A DNA stretch of 64,000 nt from Nocardioides donggukensis. Lineage in GTDB: Bacteria > Actinomycetota > Actinomycetes > Propionibacteriales > Nocardioidaceae. The stretch is taken from assembly GCF_014842875.1 (NCBI RefSeq), contig NZ_JACYXZ010000002.1, forward strand, positions 62,001-126,000, read 5' to 3'. Of this stretch, positions 1 through 9,999 are shown piece after piece. The translations under genes and the position numbers were made by a program. The notes under the pieces were generated by a model. That model had not been told where the DNA came from. It saw nothing but the letters and a program-made list of their open reading frames with translations, and did not search any database. Each line of letters begins with the position of its first letter. Positions within the stretch are counted from its first letter, which is position 1.

Positions 1-999
<999 letters not shown>

Positions 1000-1001
1000 A
1001 C

Positions 1002-1014
1002 CCGGGGCGGTTCA
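1002..1014. repeat. Right terminal inverted repeat of the IS3 element
   Basis: CCGGGGCGGTTCA lies 2 bp after the orfB stop and ends in CA, as expected for an IS3 right end. Sequence beyond 1014 belongs to the flanking island. Confidence 0.8.
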
Positions 1015-1340
1015 GTCTAAGACCCGAGCGACTCACTCGTTGCAAGCCGATTCAATCGGCGGCCACCCCGCGCCTCGGGCGCCCTTTCGCGCCAGTTTGG
1101 ACTATCGGTCCTTCGCCGCTTGCTGGTACTCGGATGGCGGCTTGGGTCGTCGAATGGCCGCCCGGCGCCATGAGCTCGGCAAGTCTGGCGCAGTGGCGGG
1201 AGACTTCGGTAAGCGCGCCCCGGCTGAGGTCGTGGACCCGAGTGACTTAGCGCCACGCAACCTGATGGACGTCGGCGCTTGCGCACTGCATAGTAGTAGT
1301 GCGACGCGTCAACGGGTGACGCGGATCCGGGGGTCTGCCG
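1015..1340. other. Spacer between IS3 and the CHAT gene
   Basis: No open frame here resembles a gene. The frame of the downstream CHAT gene is closed by a TGA at 1317-1319, so the ATG at 1341 is the only reasonable start and this stretch presumably holds its promoter. I could not pick a convincing -10/-35 pair. A GGGGGT run at 1329-1334 could serve as a weak ribosome binding site. Confidence 0.5.
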
Positions 1341-4300
1341 ATGGCCGGCGACTTGCTCATCAGGGGGCAGCAGAGACTGGATGCTGCCCCCGAAGACGAC
1401 TTCGCGCAGATCTACGGCGGTCAGGTTCGGTACGTGCCGCGGGTGCGGGTGATTACGCGCGCTGGTGGCGCCCGCGGCACCCAGGACCGGGTGCCGCTGG
1501 ACGGCGACGACGATGACATTGTCGAGATCGAGACCGCGGATGGCGTCGTCACGTTCACCAGCCTGCGGCAGGCACGGGGCCGCGCACGCGGTGAGCGGAC
1601 GCAGTACCTCGACGAGGCGTTCGGCGGGGCCCGGCGCGGCGGAAGCCCTGTGGTCGACGTACGGGTGATCGACTTCAGCCCGCTGAAGTCCGAGGTCAAG
1701 GACGACTTGACGTTGCTGCGCCAGCCCGACACCTGGGCGCTCGACAAGGCTGGCCGGCTGCTCCTGAGGGAACCGGCTCGGGCTGCGATGCAACGGATTG
1801 CGGCGTGGCTGGACAAACCGGTGCTGGACAACGCCGCCGAAGAACTGCGCAGGAAGAGGCCCAAGGTCCGCGGACTCTATGCCGTAGACAAGCAATTGCG
1901 GCTCGATCCCGGGGATCGGCTAGAAGAGGAGCGGGCACGCGCGTTGTCCGTCGATGAACCGATTCTGGTGCTGCTCCACGGCACGTTCTCCCACACCGAG
2001 GCAGCCTTTGGGGGACTGCGCGGTGCGGAGGCATGGGAGACGTTTGCCGACAAGTATGACGATCGGATCGTCGCGCTCGAGCATGCGACTTTGTGCCAGA
2101 GTCCCCTGCAGAACGCTATCGACCTGGCGACACTGCTTCCCGAGGGTGCCCGACTGCACATGATCAGTCACTCTCGGGGTGGGTTGATCGGGGACTGCCT
2201 CAGCTTTGTCCAGGCCCACGATGGCGCGGACCTCGATCTTGACCTGTTCGACAAGCGTCCCCGGCCCAGTTTCCTGCCGCAGGGTGACGCGGATCCGCGT
2301 CGCGAGCAGTTTGAGGAACTCGGGAGAGTGGTCCACGAACGGAACTTGCGGATCGAGCGGTTCGCGCGAGTTGCCTGCCCTGGTAGCGGCACTCTGTTGG
2401 TGTCGAGGCGCATCGACAAGTACGCCTCGTTCCTCTTCAATGTGCTCAAGTTGGCTCCCGGACTACAGGGCACTGGGGTTATTGAGGCGGTCAAGCTGAT
2501 CGTGCTCACGTTCCTCGACCAGCGCAGCGACGTCCTGGCGGTGCCCGGCCTCGAGGCCATGATGCCGGAGTCCCCGTTTATCGGAACCCTCAACATGCGA
2601 GCCCGGACAAAGGCTGCCGACGGCATGGCGGTGATTGCCGGCGACGTGGAGGGTAGCGGCGTCCTTAAGCGACTTAAGGTGCTCGGCGCAGACGCATTCT
2701 TTCTGGCCGACCACGACATGGTCGTCAACACCCGCGCCATGATCGGGGGCGTTCCACGCGTCGACCCTCGCGTCGCAACCTTCCGTGGGTCGGCGTACTC
2801 CCACTCCAGCTACTTCACCGACGCGGCGGCTCGCGCCGCGACCCTGGGGTGGTTGGATGGCAAAGCTGAGGGGTTCGAGCCTGAGCTGGTAACGAAGCGA
2901 CACCGTTGGTCGCGACGCCGAGACGCCACAATCGCGGCCGACGGCTGCGTCCTGATAGTGCCTGACCTGATGGGGAGCACGGTCAGCGTAGGCGGGCGCC
3001 GGGTCTGGCCCGTGCCGGCTGAGTTGTCTCGTGGCCTCGAGGACTTCCTGAGCAACGATGGCTGGAACGCCGACGGTCTGGTTTCACCATACGATCCGAT
3101 ACTCGAGGCTCTCGACGCGGTTGGATTTAGGGTGGAAGTGTTCCCGTACGACGGGCGTCGGCCCCTAAACGAGACCGCACGCCAGCTGTGCGACCGTGTG
3201 CGTGAACTGTTTGACAGACCCGAGTCCACGCTGCACGTGGTCACGCACGGGGCGGGTGGCCGGATTCTGCGGCTGGCACACGCGCTCGAGCCGGCCACGA
3301 TCGGGCGGACCGGACGACGGGTGCTCCTCAGCCCGCCGCTCGAAGGATCCGTGCTCGCTGCTGCTCGGGTCGACGGACTCGATCCCCTTTCTGCGGCCCT
3401 GTCGGTCCTCACCGGGATCACGACCGATGACGTGGGAAAGCTGGTCAAGGAGCACTTCCCGAGCCTCACGGAACTTGCATCGAAGCCGGAGGATGACTCC
3501 GCGCCCTGGTTGGGCTACGTCTCGGTCTATGGGCGAGCCCGCACCACCATCGTCCCGCGCACAGTGCGACGGGGCGCCGCCGGGCGGGCCGACGGCTTCG
3601 GGCTCAGCCCTAGCGGCGACGGTCACGTACTGCCCTTGAAATCGCATGGCGAGGAGGAAGTGCTGTACGTCGACGCGCCTTTCGACGACCTCGTCAGCGC
3701 GGATGAACCCGTTGAGCTGGTCATTTCACTCCTGCTTGAGCCCGGCGCCGCACTCCGCGGTCAGGATGTGCGGGCACCCGGCAGCAACATCACCACCGAC
3801 AAGGCCACCGTGGCCCCGGCTGAATACACGGCGCTGCTGCCCGACGCCGACGACCTGGTGTGGCGGAGCATGGGGGCCCCACGTCCGGCCGTCCGGCGTG
3901 GGAGGCTCGACGTTTCGGTGGTGCACGGGAACCTGACGGCCGCACGAGAGCGCCTCGTGGTGGGCACCCAGGATGGCACGCCCATGGGAGGTGCGGAGAA
4001 GGCACTGGACGAACGACTCGAGGGTGCATTGAGCCGACACCGGCTGGTTGGTCAGTACCCCGGGCGGCTCAGCAGTTGCCAACTCTTCGTCCGATCGGAC
4101 CTCGAGGGCCCCGGCGCAGCGATCATCGGACTGGGCGGCCCCGGCGACCTCACGCCGGGCGCCCTTACGGCAGGCTATACACAAGCCGTTGAGCGTCTCG
4201 TTGCCGCACTCCCCGAGGACCCACAAGGTGAACGTGTGGGACGCGAGATCGAATTGGGAACTGTGCTCATTGGCACTACCAGTCTGGGCGGACTCAATGT

Positions 4301-6653
4301 GGCTTCGGCCGTCAACGCTGCCATCACCGGCGTTCGCCGCGCGAACCGCCGGATCCGAGACCTTGAGATGGACACACAGGTAACCACCTTGAGGATCTAC
4401 GAGTTGTTCGAGGAACGGGCCAAGGAGGCGCTCGAGGCGGCCGCGAAGATCACTGACAACGACGCGGACGGCGGAGACGCTCTAGTGGTCAAGAAGGTGC
4501 TTGTGGAAGGCGTTGGCCGGCGTGCAGGCAGCCCGTCGGCGGCCTATGCCGAAGATCGATGGCGCTCGATCCGGGTCAACATCCCGAAGGTCGGCTCTGG
4601 CGGCACCGACACGATGGACCTCTTCTTCAACGAGATCGGTCGTACCGCTGGCGCCGAGACACTGCTTGGGCGCGGGCAGCGCCGGATCATCGACGAACTC
4701 ATCGAGCGATGCGTCGGCACACCGTACGTCGATGAACAGACCTACAACACGCTCTACGAGCTGGTGGTGCCACGTCCCATGAAGGGCCAAGGTCGGCCTA
4801 GCGAGCACATCATGTACGTGCTCGACGACCACGCGGCAAAGTTGCCGTTCGAGATGTTCGCGACCCGCTCGTTTGACGATCGCCTGATCCCCACCGCAAC
4901 CGAAGTTGGGATGATTCGTCGTCTTGAGATCGGTGCCCGCCCGGCTGCAGTCCGGCCGTCCTCAGGGCGACGAGCACTGGTGATCGGCGATCCATACGCA
5001 GGAGACGACTTCGAACCCTTGCCCGGGGCTCGGCACGAGGCAGAGGTCGTAGCCGATCTCCTCGAATCGCGCCGCTTCCGCGTGACACGGCTGATCTCAC
5101 GTCGCGATCGAGACCCCAAGGTGGGAACCGTGGATGTGCTGAACGCCCTGTTTGCGCACGAATACCGCATCATTCACATCGCTGCGCACGGCACCTTCCA
5201 CAGAAAGGTCCTAGTTCGCAACGGCGTGATGATCGGGCCGAACACGCGCTTGACGGCACTGGAGCTTCGGCAATTGCAGACAACTCCTGATCTGGTGTTC
5301 CTGAACGCCTGCCACTCCGGCGCCCGGGTCGACCATGCCAACGAGTTGGCAGCGAACGTAGCGCGCTCGTTCATCGACGACGGGGTCCGCGCCGTCGTGG
5401 CCACCGGTTGGGCTGTAGACGATCGCCCGGCTGGCGACTTCGCACAGGCTTTCTACAGCGGATTGTTGGGCGGAGAAAACCTCGGCATGGCGACCCTCAA
5501 CGCCCGAAAATTGGTACACCGCGTCCACGGTCGTACGTCTAACACGTGGGGTGCCTATCAAGTATACGGCGAACCGGCGTTCCAGTTCGAGCGCGACACG
5601 ACGCTGGTGGTCGTCGACGATCCCAAGTCCAGATTGGAGTTCCGCAGTCGGCTCGCGCTGCTTGCCGACCGGGCCCGTGGGTCCCGGAGCAGCCACCTGC
5701 AGCACACGAGCATCGCCGCACTCCAGGCCGCCGACGGCGCTGAGCTCGCAGCCATCCAAGAAGACCTCGAGAAGCTCGAGAAAGAGGCAGGGGAGAACAA
5801 GTGGCTCCAAGGGCTTGAGTACCAAGAAGTGGGCGAGGTGTGGCGCGACCTTGCGGACTATGACAATGCGATTCGGGCATACGAGTCGGCGCTTGCGGGC
5901 GGGGGATCCGCGGCCGGCCTCGATATTGTCGCCCAACTTGTCAGCGCTCACGCCCATGAGGGGGCAAACCATGTGCGGACCGGGCCGGGGAAGTGCATCG
6001 TCGACCACTTCGGACGCGCCTGCAAGCTCCTTGAGCTCTGGAACGATCTCGTCTCCGTCGACACGCAGAGGTTACCGGACGACCCACGCCCCGCCGGCGT
6101 TGGCGCGGATCATCTGCGGAGTCGGGCCAACCTCGAGCAGCACATGCTTTGGCTTTCCGTCGAAGAACACGCTGGTCTCGATGAGGCAATCGAGCGCACT
6201 CGCAGCCACTTTCAGGCCGCCTGCGACGCGAACCCCGGGGATGCAGGAGAACACTACTTAGAACTGGGGGCCACGGTCCTGGCCTGGCTTCAGTGGCACC
6301 GTCGACAGCGTCGTGCGTCCCGGCCCGCGCCGGCAACGCTGGAGAACCGGGCAGTCGCCGCGCACGAGGCAGCGGTGCAGGCCCCGTGGTCTTCTGAGCC
6401 GTTCGAACGGCAGCGGGTCGCTGACGCCGAACTCGCCCTACACCTACTGACCGGAAGGCCAGGATGGGAACAGGTGCGGGCGGGATACGAACGGGCGTTC
6501 CGAAAGTCGGTCAGCGTTCGGGAACGCGAGGCGGTCGTGCTCTACCTGGAGCTCATTCACCGGGTGCTGCCGCCGGGCTCCCCGCGCCTTGCCTCGGTCG
6601 ATCGCCTTCGTCGAAGCCTCGCCACTTGGGTTCCCGGCTTCCAAGCGTCCTGA
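1341..6653 (+). CDS. Giant CHAT-domain protein with two alpha/beta-hydrolase-like modules
   Basis: A 1770-residue intact protein. Residues about 205-300 look like an alpha/beta hydrolase: an oxyanion HG at 213-214 (LLHGTFSH) and a nucleophile elbow SHSRGG with Ser278. Residues about 537-660 form a second, LCAT/PGAP1-like hydrolase module starting VLIVPDLMGS; its elbow reads THGAGG (635-640), so the nucleophile is missing. A mixed region at about 850-1000 is unassigned. Residues about 1155-1410 are a CHAT domain (caspase-like peptidase clan CD) with the dyad His1283 in HIAAHG and Cys1324 in LNACHSG. A TPR-like helical stretch follows near 1495-1530. CHAT proteases act in bacterial conflict systems such as Craspase and gasdermin-activating operons (established). 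A defence role here is inferred from domains and location. It stands alone, so any target or activator may lie within the chain itself. No signal peptide is visible, suggesting a cytoplasmic protein. Confidence 0.85.
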   Translation: MAGDLLIRGQQRLDAAPEDDFAQIYGGQVRYVPRVRVITRAGGARGTQDRVPLDGDDDDIVEIETADGVVTFTSLRQARGRARGERTQYLDEAFGGARRGGSPVVDVRVIDFSPLKSEVKDDLTLLRQPDTWALDKAGRLLLREPARAAMQRIAAWLDKPVLDNAAEELRRKRPKVRGLYAVDKQLRLDPGDRLEEERARALSVDEPILVLLHGTFSHTEAAFGGLRGAEAWETFADKYDDRIVALEHATLCQSPLQNAIDLATLLPEGARLHMISHSRGGLIGDCLSFVQAHDGADLDLDLFDKRPRPSFLPQGDADPRREQFEELGRVVHERNLRIERFARVACPGSGTLLVSRRIDKYASFLFNVLKLAPGLQGTGVIEAVKLIVLTFLDQRSDVLAVPGLEAMMPESPFIGTLNMRARTKAADGMAVIAGDVEGSGVLKRLKVLGADAFFLADHDMVVNTRAMIGGVPRVDPRVATFRGSAYSHSSYFTDAAARAATLGWLDGKAEGFEPELVTKRHRWSRRRDATIAADGCVLIVPDLMGSTVSVGGRRVWPVPAELSRGLEDFLSNDGWNADGLVSPYDPILEALDAVGFRVEVFPYDGRRPLNETARQLCDRVRELFDRPESTLHVVTHGAGGRILRLAHALEPATIGRTGRRVLLSPPLEGSVLAAARVDGLDPLSAALSVLTGITTDDVGKLVKEHFPSLTELASKPEDDSAPWLGYVSVYGRARTTIVPRTVRRGAAGRADGFGLSPSGDGHVLPLKSHGEEEVLYVDAPFDDLVSADEPVELVISLLLEPGAALRGQDVRAPGSNITTDKATVAPAEYTALLPDADDLVWRSMGAPRPAVRRGRLDVSVVHGNLTAARERLVVGTQDGTPMGGAEKALDERLEGALSRHRLVGQYPGRLSSCQLFVRSDLEGPGAAIIGLGGPGDLTPGALTAGYTQAVERLVAALPEDPQGERVGREIELGTVLIGTTSLGGLNVASAVNAAITGVRRANRRIRDLEMDTQVTTLRIYELFEERAKEALEAAAKITDNDADGGDALVVKKVLVEGVGRRAGSPSAAYAEDRWRSIRVNIPKVGSGGTDTMDLFFNEIGRTAGAETLLGRGQRRIIDELIERCVGTPYVDEQTYNTLYELVVPRPMKGQGRPSEHIMYVLDDHAAKLPFEMFATRSFDDRLIPTATEVGMIRRLEIGARPAAVRPSSGRRALVIGDPYAGDDFEPLPGARHEAEVVADLLESRRFRVTRLISRRDRDPKVGTVDVLNALFAHEYRIIHIAAHGTFHRKVLVRNGVMIGPNTRLTALELRQLQTTPDLVFLNACHSGARVDHANELAANVARSFIDDGVRAVVATGWAVDDRPAGDFAQAFYSGLLGGENLGMATLNARKLVHRVHGRTSNTWGAYQVYGEPAFQFERDTTLVVVDDPKSRLEFRSRLALLADRARGSRSSHLQHTSIAALQAADGAELAAIQEDLEKLEKEAGENKWLQGLEYQEVGEVWRDLADYDNAIRAYESALAGGGSAAGLDIVAQLVSAHAHEGANHVRTGPGKCIVDHFGRACKLLELWNDLVSVDTQRLPDDPRPAGVGADHLRSRANLEQHMLWLSVEEHAGLDEAIERTRSHFQAACDANPGDAGEHYLELGATVLAWLQWHRRQRRASRPAPATLENRAVAAHEAAVQAPWSSEPFERQRVADAELALHLLTGRPGWEQVRAGYERAFRKSVSVREREAVVLYLELIHRVLPPGSPRLASVDRLRRSLATWVPGFQAS

Positions 6654-6809
6654 CGTGAGCGTCGTGCCGATGCCGACCCGCCATGAGATTGGCCATCGTG
6701 TAGACATTACAGCCAGGTTCATGACGTCGGCCGAGGGCGTCGAATCGGCGCAGCAGCTTCGAACGCGAAAAGACTAGAACGCGTTTCCGATGACTACTCC
6801 GCCGGGGCG

Positions 6810-8085
6810 GGAAACCCATCGGGACAGCGACCCACGACGGTCTCGTCATCACTGCGCGGCTGCTTGACGCTGTCGCACACCTCCTCGACGCCGACGGCGA
6901 CGACCTGAACGCTGACGGCAACCAGGCCGTCGCGCACTGGACCGCAGCAGCACGCCGCGCCGGCGGCATCGACCTCGACACCTACCGGCACGACGACCCC
7001 TCCTCCCTCGCGCCGGAGCTTTCCGGGCCATCCTCGCGGCAGATCTCGACTCGGCCAGACCCCTCGACATGGGCGCGGTTCTCACCGCCGCGGCCCTTCT
7101 GCCAGCACCATTGCTGTTCATCCGAACACCCGAAGCCAACGCGATTTCGGGCCGTGGACGCCGCCCGCCGAACCTGAGCCGGGCAGTGCGACGGTCGCGG
7201 TCGCCCTGGTGTCGATCGACGACACATCAGCACCCTGAACGAGACCGAGCTCCAGCGGCCCTCACTTGGTAGGGCCACCAAGACGCCGGTGACCCGGACA
7301 CCTACGAAGGAACTGGCAGCCTTCACGTGCGGTACGCCGTCCCAACCCCGCAGTACGCACCGCCGGTCCTGGTGTGCCTCACCTGGCGCGGCACCGACGA
7401 GGACGGCAATCAGAAGAGCCAGCCCCTCGACGTCGCTGGCCACCCCGAGTTCCGTGTTCGGTGGCGTCTCGAGCGGGGTCGTAGGGACGCACCCAGTACG
7501 AGGTGTTCGACGAGCATTTCCCCGGGCATCTACGAGCGGCTCGCCGGCTACCCGCACAACCAGCTCCGGCCGTTCGCCCGACTCCTCAACGCCATCTCCC
7601 GCGCCGGGCTCGCCATGACCTGCAACAAGAAGTACCGCCGTGGCCAGTACGTGAGAGAGCACCAGTTCCACGACGACCTGCATGCTGCCCTCCTCGCCGA
7701 CCCGACCCTCGAAGGACGAGTCGAACGGAGCACTCCGCTCGGGCACGGTTTCTCGACACCCGACATGACGGCATCACCGCCGAACTCAAGGTCGCCCGCG
7801 ACCAGCCTGTCACCCGCGAGTCCGCCACCAAGTACATCGGCCAGCCCACCCAGTACGCCGCTGCCGACGGTGTCCGGCTCTCCATCCTCGTTGTCCTCGA
7901 CATGAGCCGGAAAGTGCTTCCCATCGGCACCCCCCGAGAACTACCTGTTCGTCCTCGGCCCCAAGCAGCACGGGATGACCGACCCGCAGTCTGCCAGCGT
8001 CGTCGTCACCCTCGTCATCAACGGTAACCTGCCCGTGCCCAGCAGCTGGTCGCGCCGCAAGACACCGACGACCGACACCTCCTGA
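6810..8085 (+). pseudogene. Frameshifted remnant of a probable PD-(D/E)xK nuclease gene
   Basis: Coding-like sequence continues on the + strand through this stretch but jumps frame at least five times: near 7022, 7270, 7490-7530 (two shifts), 7750, and in the C-run near 7930. Spliced by eye, the 3' part reads through segments such as HQFHDDLHAALLADPTLEG, then FLDTRHDGITAELKVARDQP, then ENYLFVLGPKQHGMTDPQ, ending at TGA 8083-8085. The D-x(n)-ExK pattern (D near HDGI, then ELK) suggests a PD-(D/E)xK restriction-like nuclease fold. The 5' part around 6850-7000 may belong to the same gene or another. Neighbouring genes are intact, so assembly error is less likely than decay. The family assignment is inference. 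Confidence 0.5.
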
Positions 8086-8219
8086 CCCGCCGCGGCGCCT
8101 ATGGCGATTGCCGAGGAGACCGTCAGCGGCCGCTACGAGGTCCGCGTCGCCTTCGTCCGACCGCGCTACTGACGCTCTGACCTGGCACTTTGCGAGCAGC
8201 GCCGCGGCTTCAACGCACA

Positions 8220-8252
8220 ACTGCTTTACAGATAACCACCGGAAAAGGCAGT
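8220..8252. promoter_or_regulatory. Possible autoregulatory dyad before the AbiE-like pair
   Basis: ACTGC at 8220-8224 and GCAGT at 8248-8252 form the arms of an imperfect inverted repeat that extends into TTT/AAA. It ends 8 bp before the antitoxin start. AbiEi-type antitoxins repress their own promoters by binding inverted repeats (known for AbiE). That this dyad is the operator is inference. Confidence 0.3.
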
Positions 8253-8260
8253 ATTCTGTT

Positions 8261-8947
8261 ATGGCGATCAGGGGCGACTTCCTGACGACCCAAGAGGTGT
8301 CCGACCTCTTGGGCGTCGAGGCGCGTCAGGTCCGCATCCTCGCCGAGGCGGGGTCCATCACTCGCATCGCCCGCGGCATCTTCGACCGCACATCAGTGGA
8401 GCGCTACCGCGCTGAACGCGGCTCCGGCCGGACCCGGACGTGGGCAGAGCACACCGCTTGGGGAGCCATCGCGATGCTCTCGGGCGCGGCCCCGTTGGGC
8501 CTTGGCGATGTCCAGACGTACCGGCTCCGCGCCACGCTGCGCGAGATCACCGACCCCACCGAACTGACCATCCGGCTGCGAGACCGCGCGACCGTCACCA
8601 CCTGGTCCGGCCACCGTTCGGTCATCGAGCGCGTCCGCAACGAGCTTGTCATCCCTGGCCGCCAGCGGCTGGGGCTCGTCGAGGACGACGCCATCGTCGA
8701 CGGCTACATCCATGCAGACCGGATCGCTGACCTCGTGCGCCGCTACAAACTGGGCGAGGACAGCACCGGGTCCATCACGCTGCGCTACACCTACATGGAC
8801 ATCGACTTCATCAAGTACCTGGCAGCGCTCAACAGGACGCTCGCCGCTGTCGATGCCGCCACATCCCTGGACCCACGCGAACGCGGCGTGGGGGAGCAGG
8901 TCCTGGTCCGCCGGCTGGAGTTGTTCCGCGAGAATGCCCGACAGTAA
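8261..8947 (+). CDS. HTH protein, probable AbiEi-like antitoxin
   Basis: A 228-residue protein. Residues about 6-50 form a MerR/excisionase-like helix-turn-helix (LTTQEVSDLLGVEARQVRIL, then FDRTSVERYRAER). An unassigned helical region follows. The ATG at 8261 is chosen because the protein begins directly with the HTH and GGAAAAGG at 8241-8248 can bind the ribosome; an in-frame extension to 8108 runs into the decayed nuclease region. The stop overlaps the next gene, a nucleotidyltransferase, by 14 bp, the usual toxin-antitoxin coupling. In AbiE-type systems the HTH protein represses the operon and antagonises the nucleotidyltransferase (known family behaviour); here it is inferred from gene order. 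Confidence 0.65.
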   Translation: MAIRGDFLTTQEVSDLLGVEARQVRILAEAGSITRIARGIFDRTSVERYRAERGSGRTRTWAEHTAWGAIAMLSGAAPLGLGDVQTYRLRATLREITDPTELTIRLRDRATVTTWSGHRSVIERVRNELVIPGRQRLGLVEDDAIVDGYIHADRIADLVRRYKLGEDSTGSITLRYTYMDIDFIKYLAALNRTLAAVDAATSLDPRERGVGEQVLVRRLELFRENARQ

Positions 8948-9749
8948 GCCCGCGGGCGTCGAGCGCCCCACCATCGACGTCGCCACCGCACCCGGAGGCT
9001 GGCCCGACCCGTGGCCGAACGTTGCCGAGATCGCCGCGGTACTGCCGACCGACAGGTGGACTCTGGTCGGCGGCCTGATGACCCAGTTGCACTCCATCCA
9101 CCACGGCCTGGACATCGTGCGCCCGACAAACGATGTCGACATCGTCTTGCACATCGAGACCTCCCGAGGCGTTGCGAACGAGACCGCGACGGCGCTGCGC
9201 TCCCTCGGCTACGACCTGCGTTCGGCCGTCGATCCGCGCGACAACACCGCGCACCGCTTTTACCGCGGCGCAAGCAAGATCGACCTGGTCACCGACCGCC
9301 CCGACGAGGAGTCGGAGGAGGTAGTCGACGTCCTGGTCTCCGACCACCACGCCCCGAAGGTCACCGAACGACTCGCCGGACGCGACATGGTTCGCATCGA
9401 GGGTGGCACCCAGGCGCTGCGGCGCACCATCAACGCGCGGCTGGAGATCGAGCCTGGCACCGTCACCACGGTCTCGGTGCCCGGCCCGTTCGGCGCGCTC
9501 GTCTTGAAAGCAGCTGCGTACAAGACCGACTCGCGTGACTCAGACCGGCACCTGCGCGACGCCGTGGCCCTGCTGGCATGCATCGACGACCCGTTCGCCG
9601 AGCGCGAGGGATTCACCGGCTCCGACCGATCCCGGCTCCAGACCCTGCGCACCCGGCTCACACCCGGCGACATCTCCTGGACGGTACTGACCGGCCAGCC
9701 CCGCATCGACGCCGAGACGACCCTGGCGATCCTCACCGACGAGGACTGA
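8934..9749 (+). CDS. Nucleotidyltransferase toxin, AbiEii-like
   Basis: A 271-residue protein with the polymerase-beta-type nucleotidyltransferase signature: GG at 46-47 in TLVGGLMTQLH and a metal-binding DxD at Asp67/Asp69 in PTNDVDIVL. Family members such as AbiEii/MenT transfer nucleotides to RNA, including tRNA acceptor ends (known for MenT), and cause growth arrest or phage-induced abortive infection. The substrate here is unknown. The ATG at 8934 overlaps the antitoxin gene, and a longer in-frame ORF from 8646 lies wholly inside that gene and is rejected. Lysine and aspartate residues in LVLKAAAYKTDSRDSDRHLRD are typical of the second half of the fold. The gene is intact. Confidence 0.75.
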   Translation: MPDSKPAGVERPTIDVATAPGGWPDPWPNVAEIAAVLPTDRWTLVGGLMTQLHSIHHGLDIVRPTNDVDIVLHIETSRGVANETATALRSLGYDLRSAVDPRDNTAHRFYRGASKIDLVTDRPDEESEEVVDVLVSDHHAPKVTERLAGRDMVRIEGGTQALRRTINARLEIEPGTVTTVSVPGPFGALVLKAAAYKTDSRDSDRHLRDAVALLACIDDPFAEREGFTGSDRSRLQTLRTRLTPGDISWTVLTGQPRIDAETTLAILTDED

Positions 9750-9999
9750 CCCGGGATCGAAGCAAACCCCGGTAGATCAAGCGGCCATTCCACACCACGG
9801 GGTGGAGCCCGGCAATGCCGCACCTCGGCCGGAGGCCGACCATGCCTCGCTCCGGCCTGAGCTCGGGTCTCTTCGATGCTGGCTGGCTGATCGGTTTCGA
9901 TGCGTGTCCATCCACGGTCAGCTGTTCGGACTCTGCGCCGCTTGGCTGAGCGAGCCGGTGCACCTCAGAGGAAGGCCCTCTCCACGTACGCTCCTGCGC

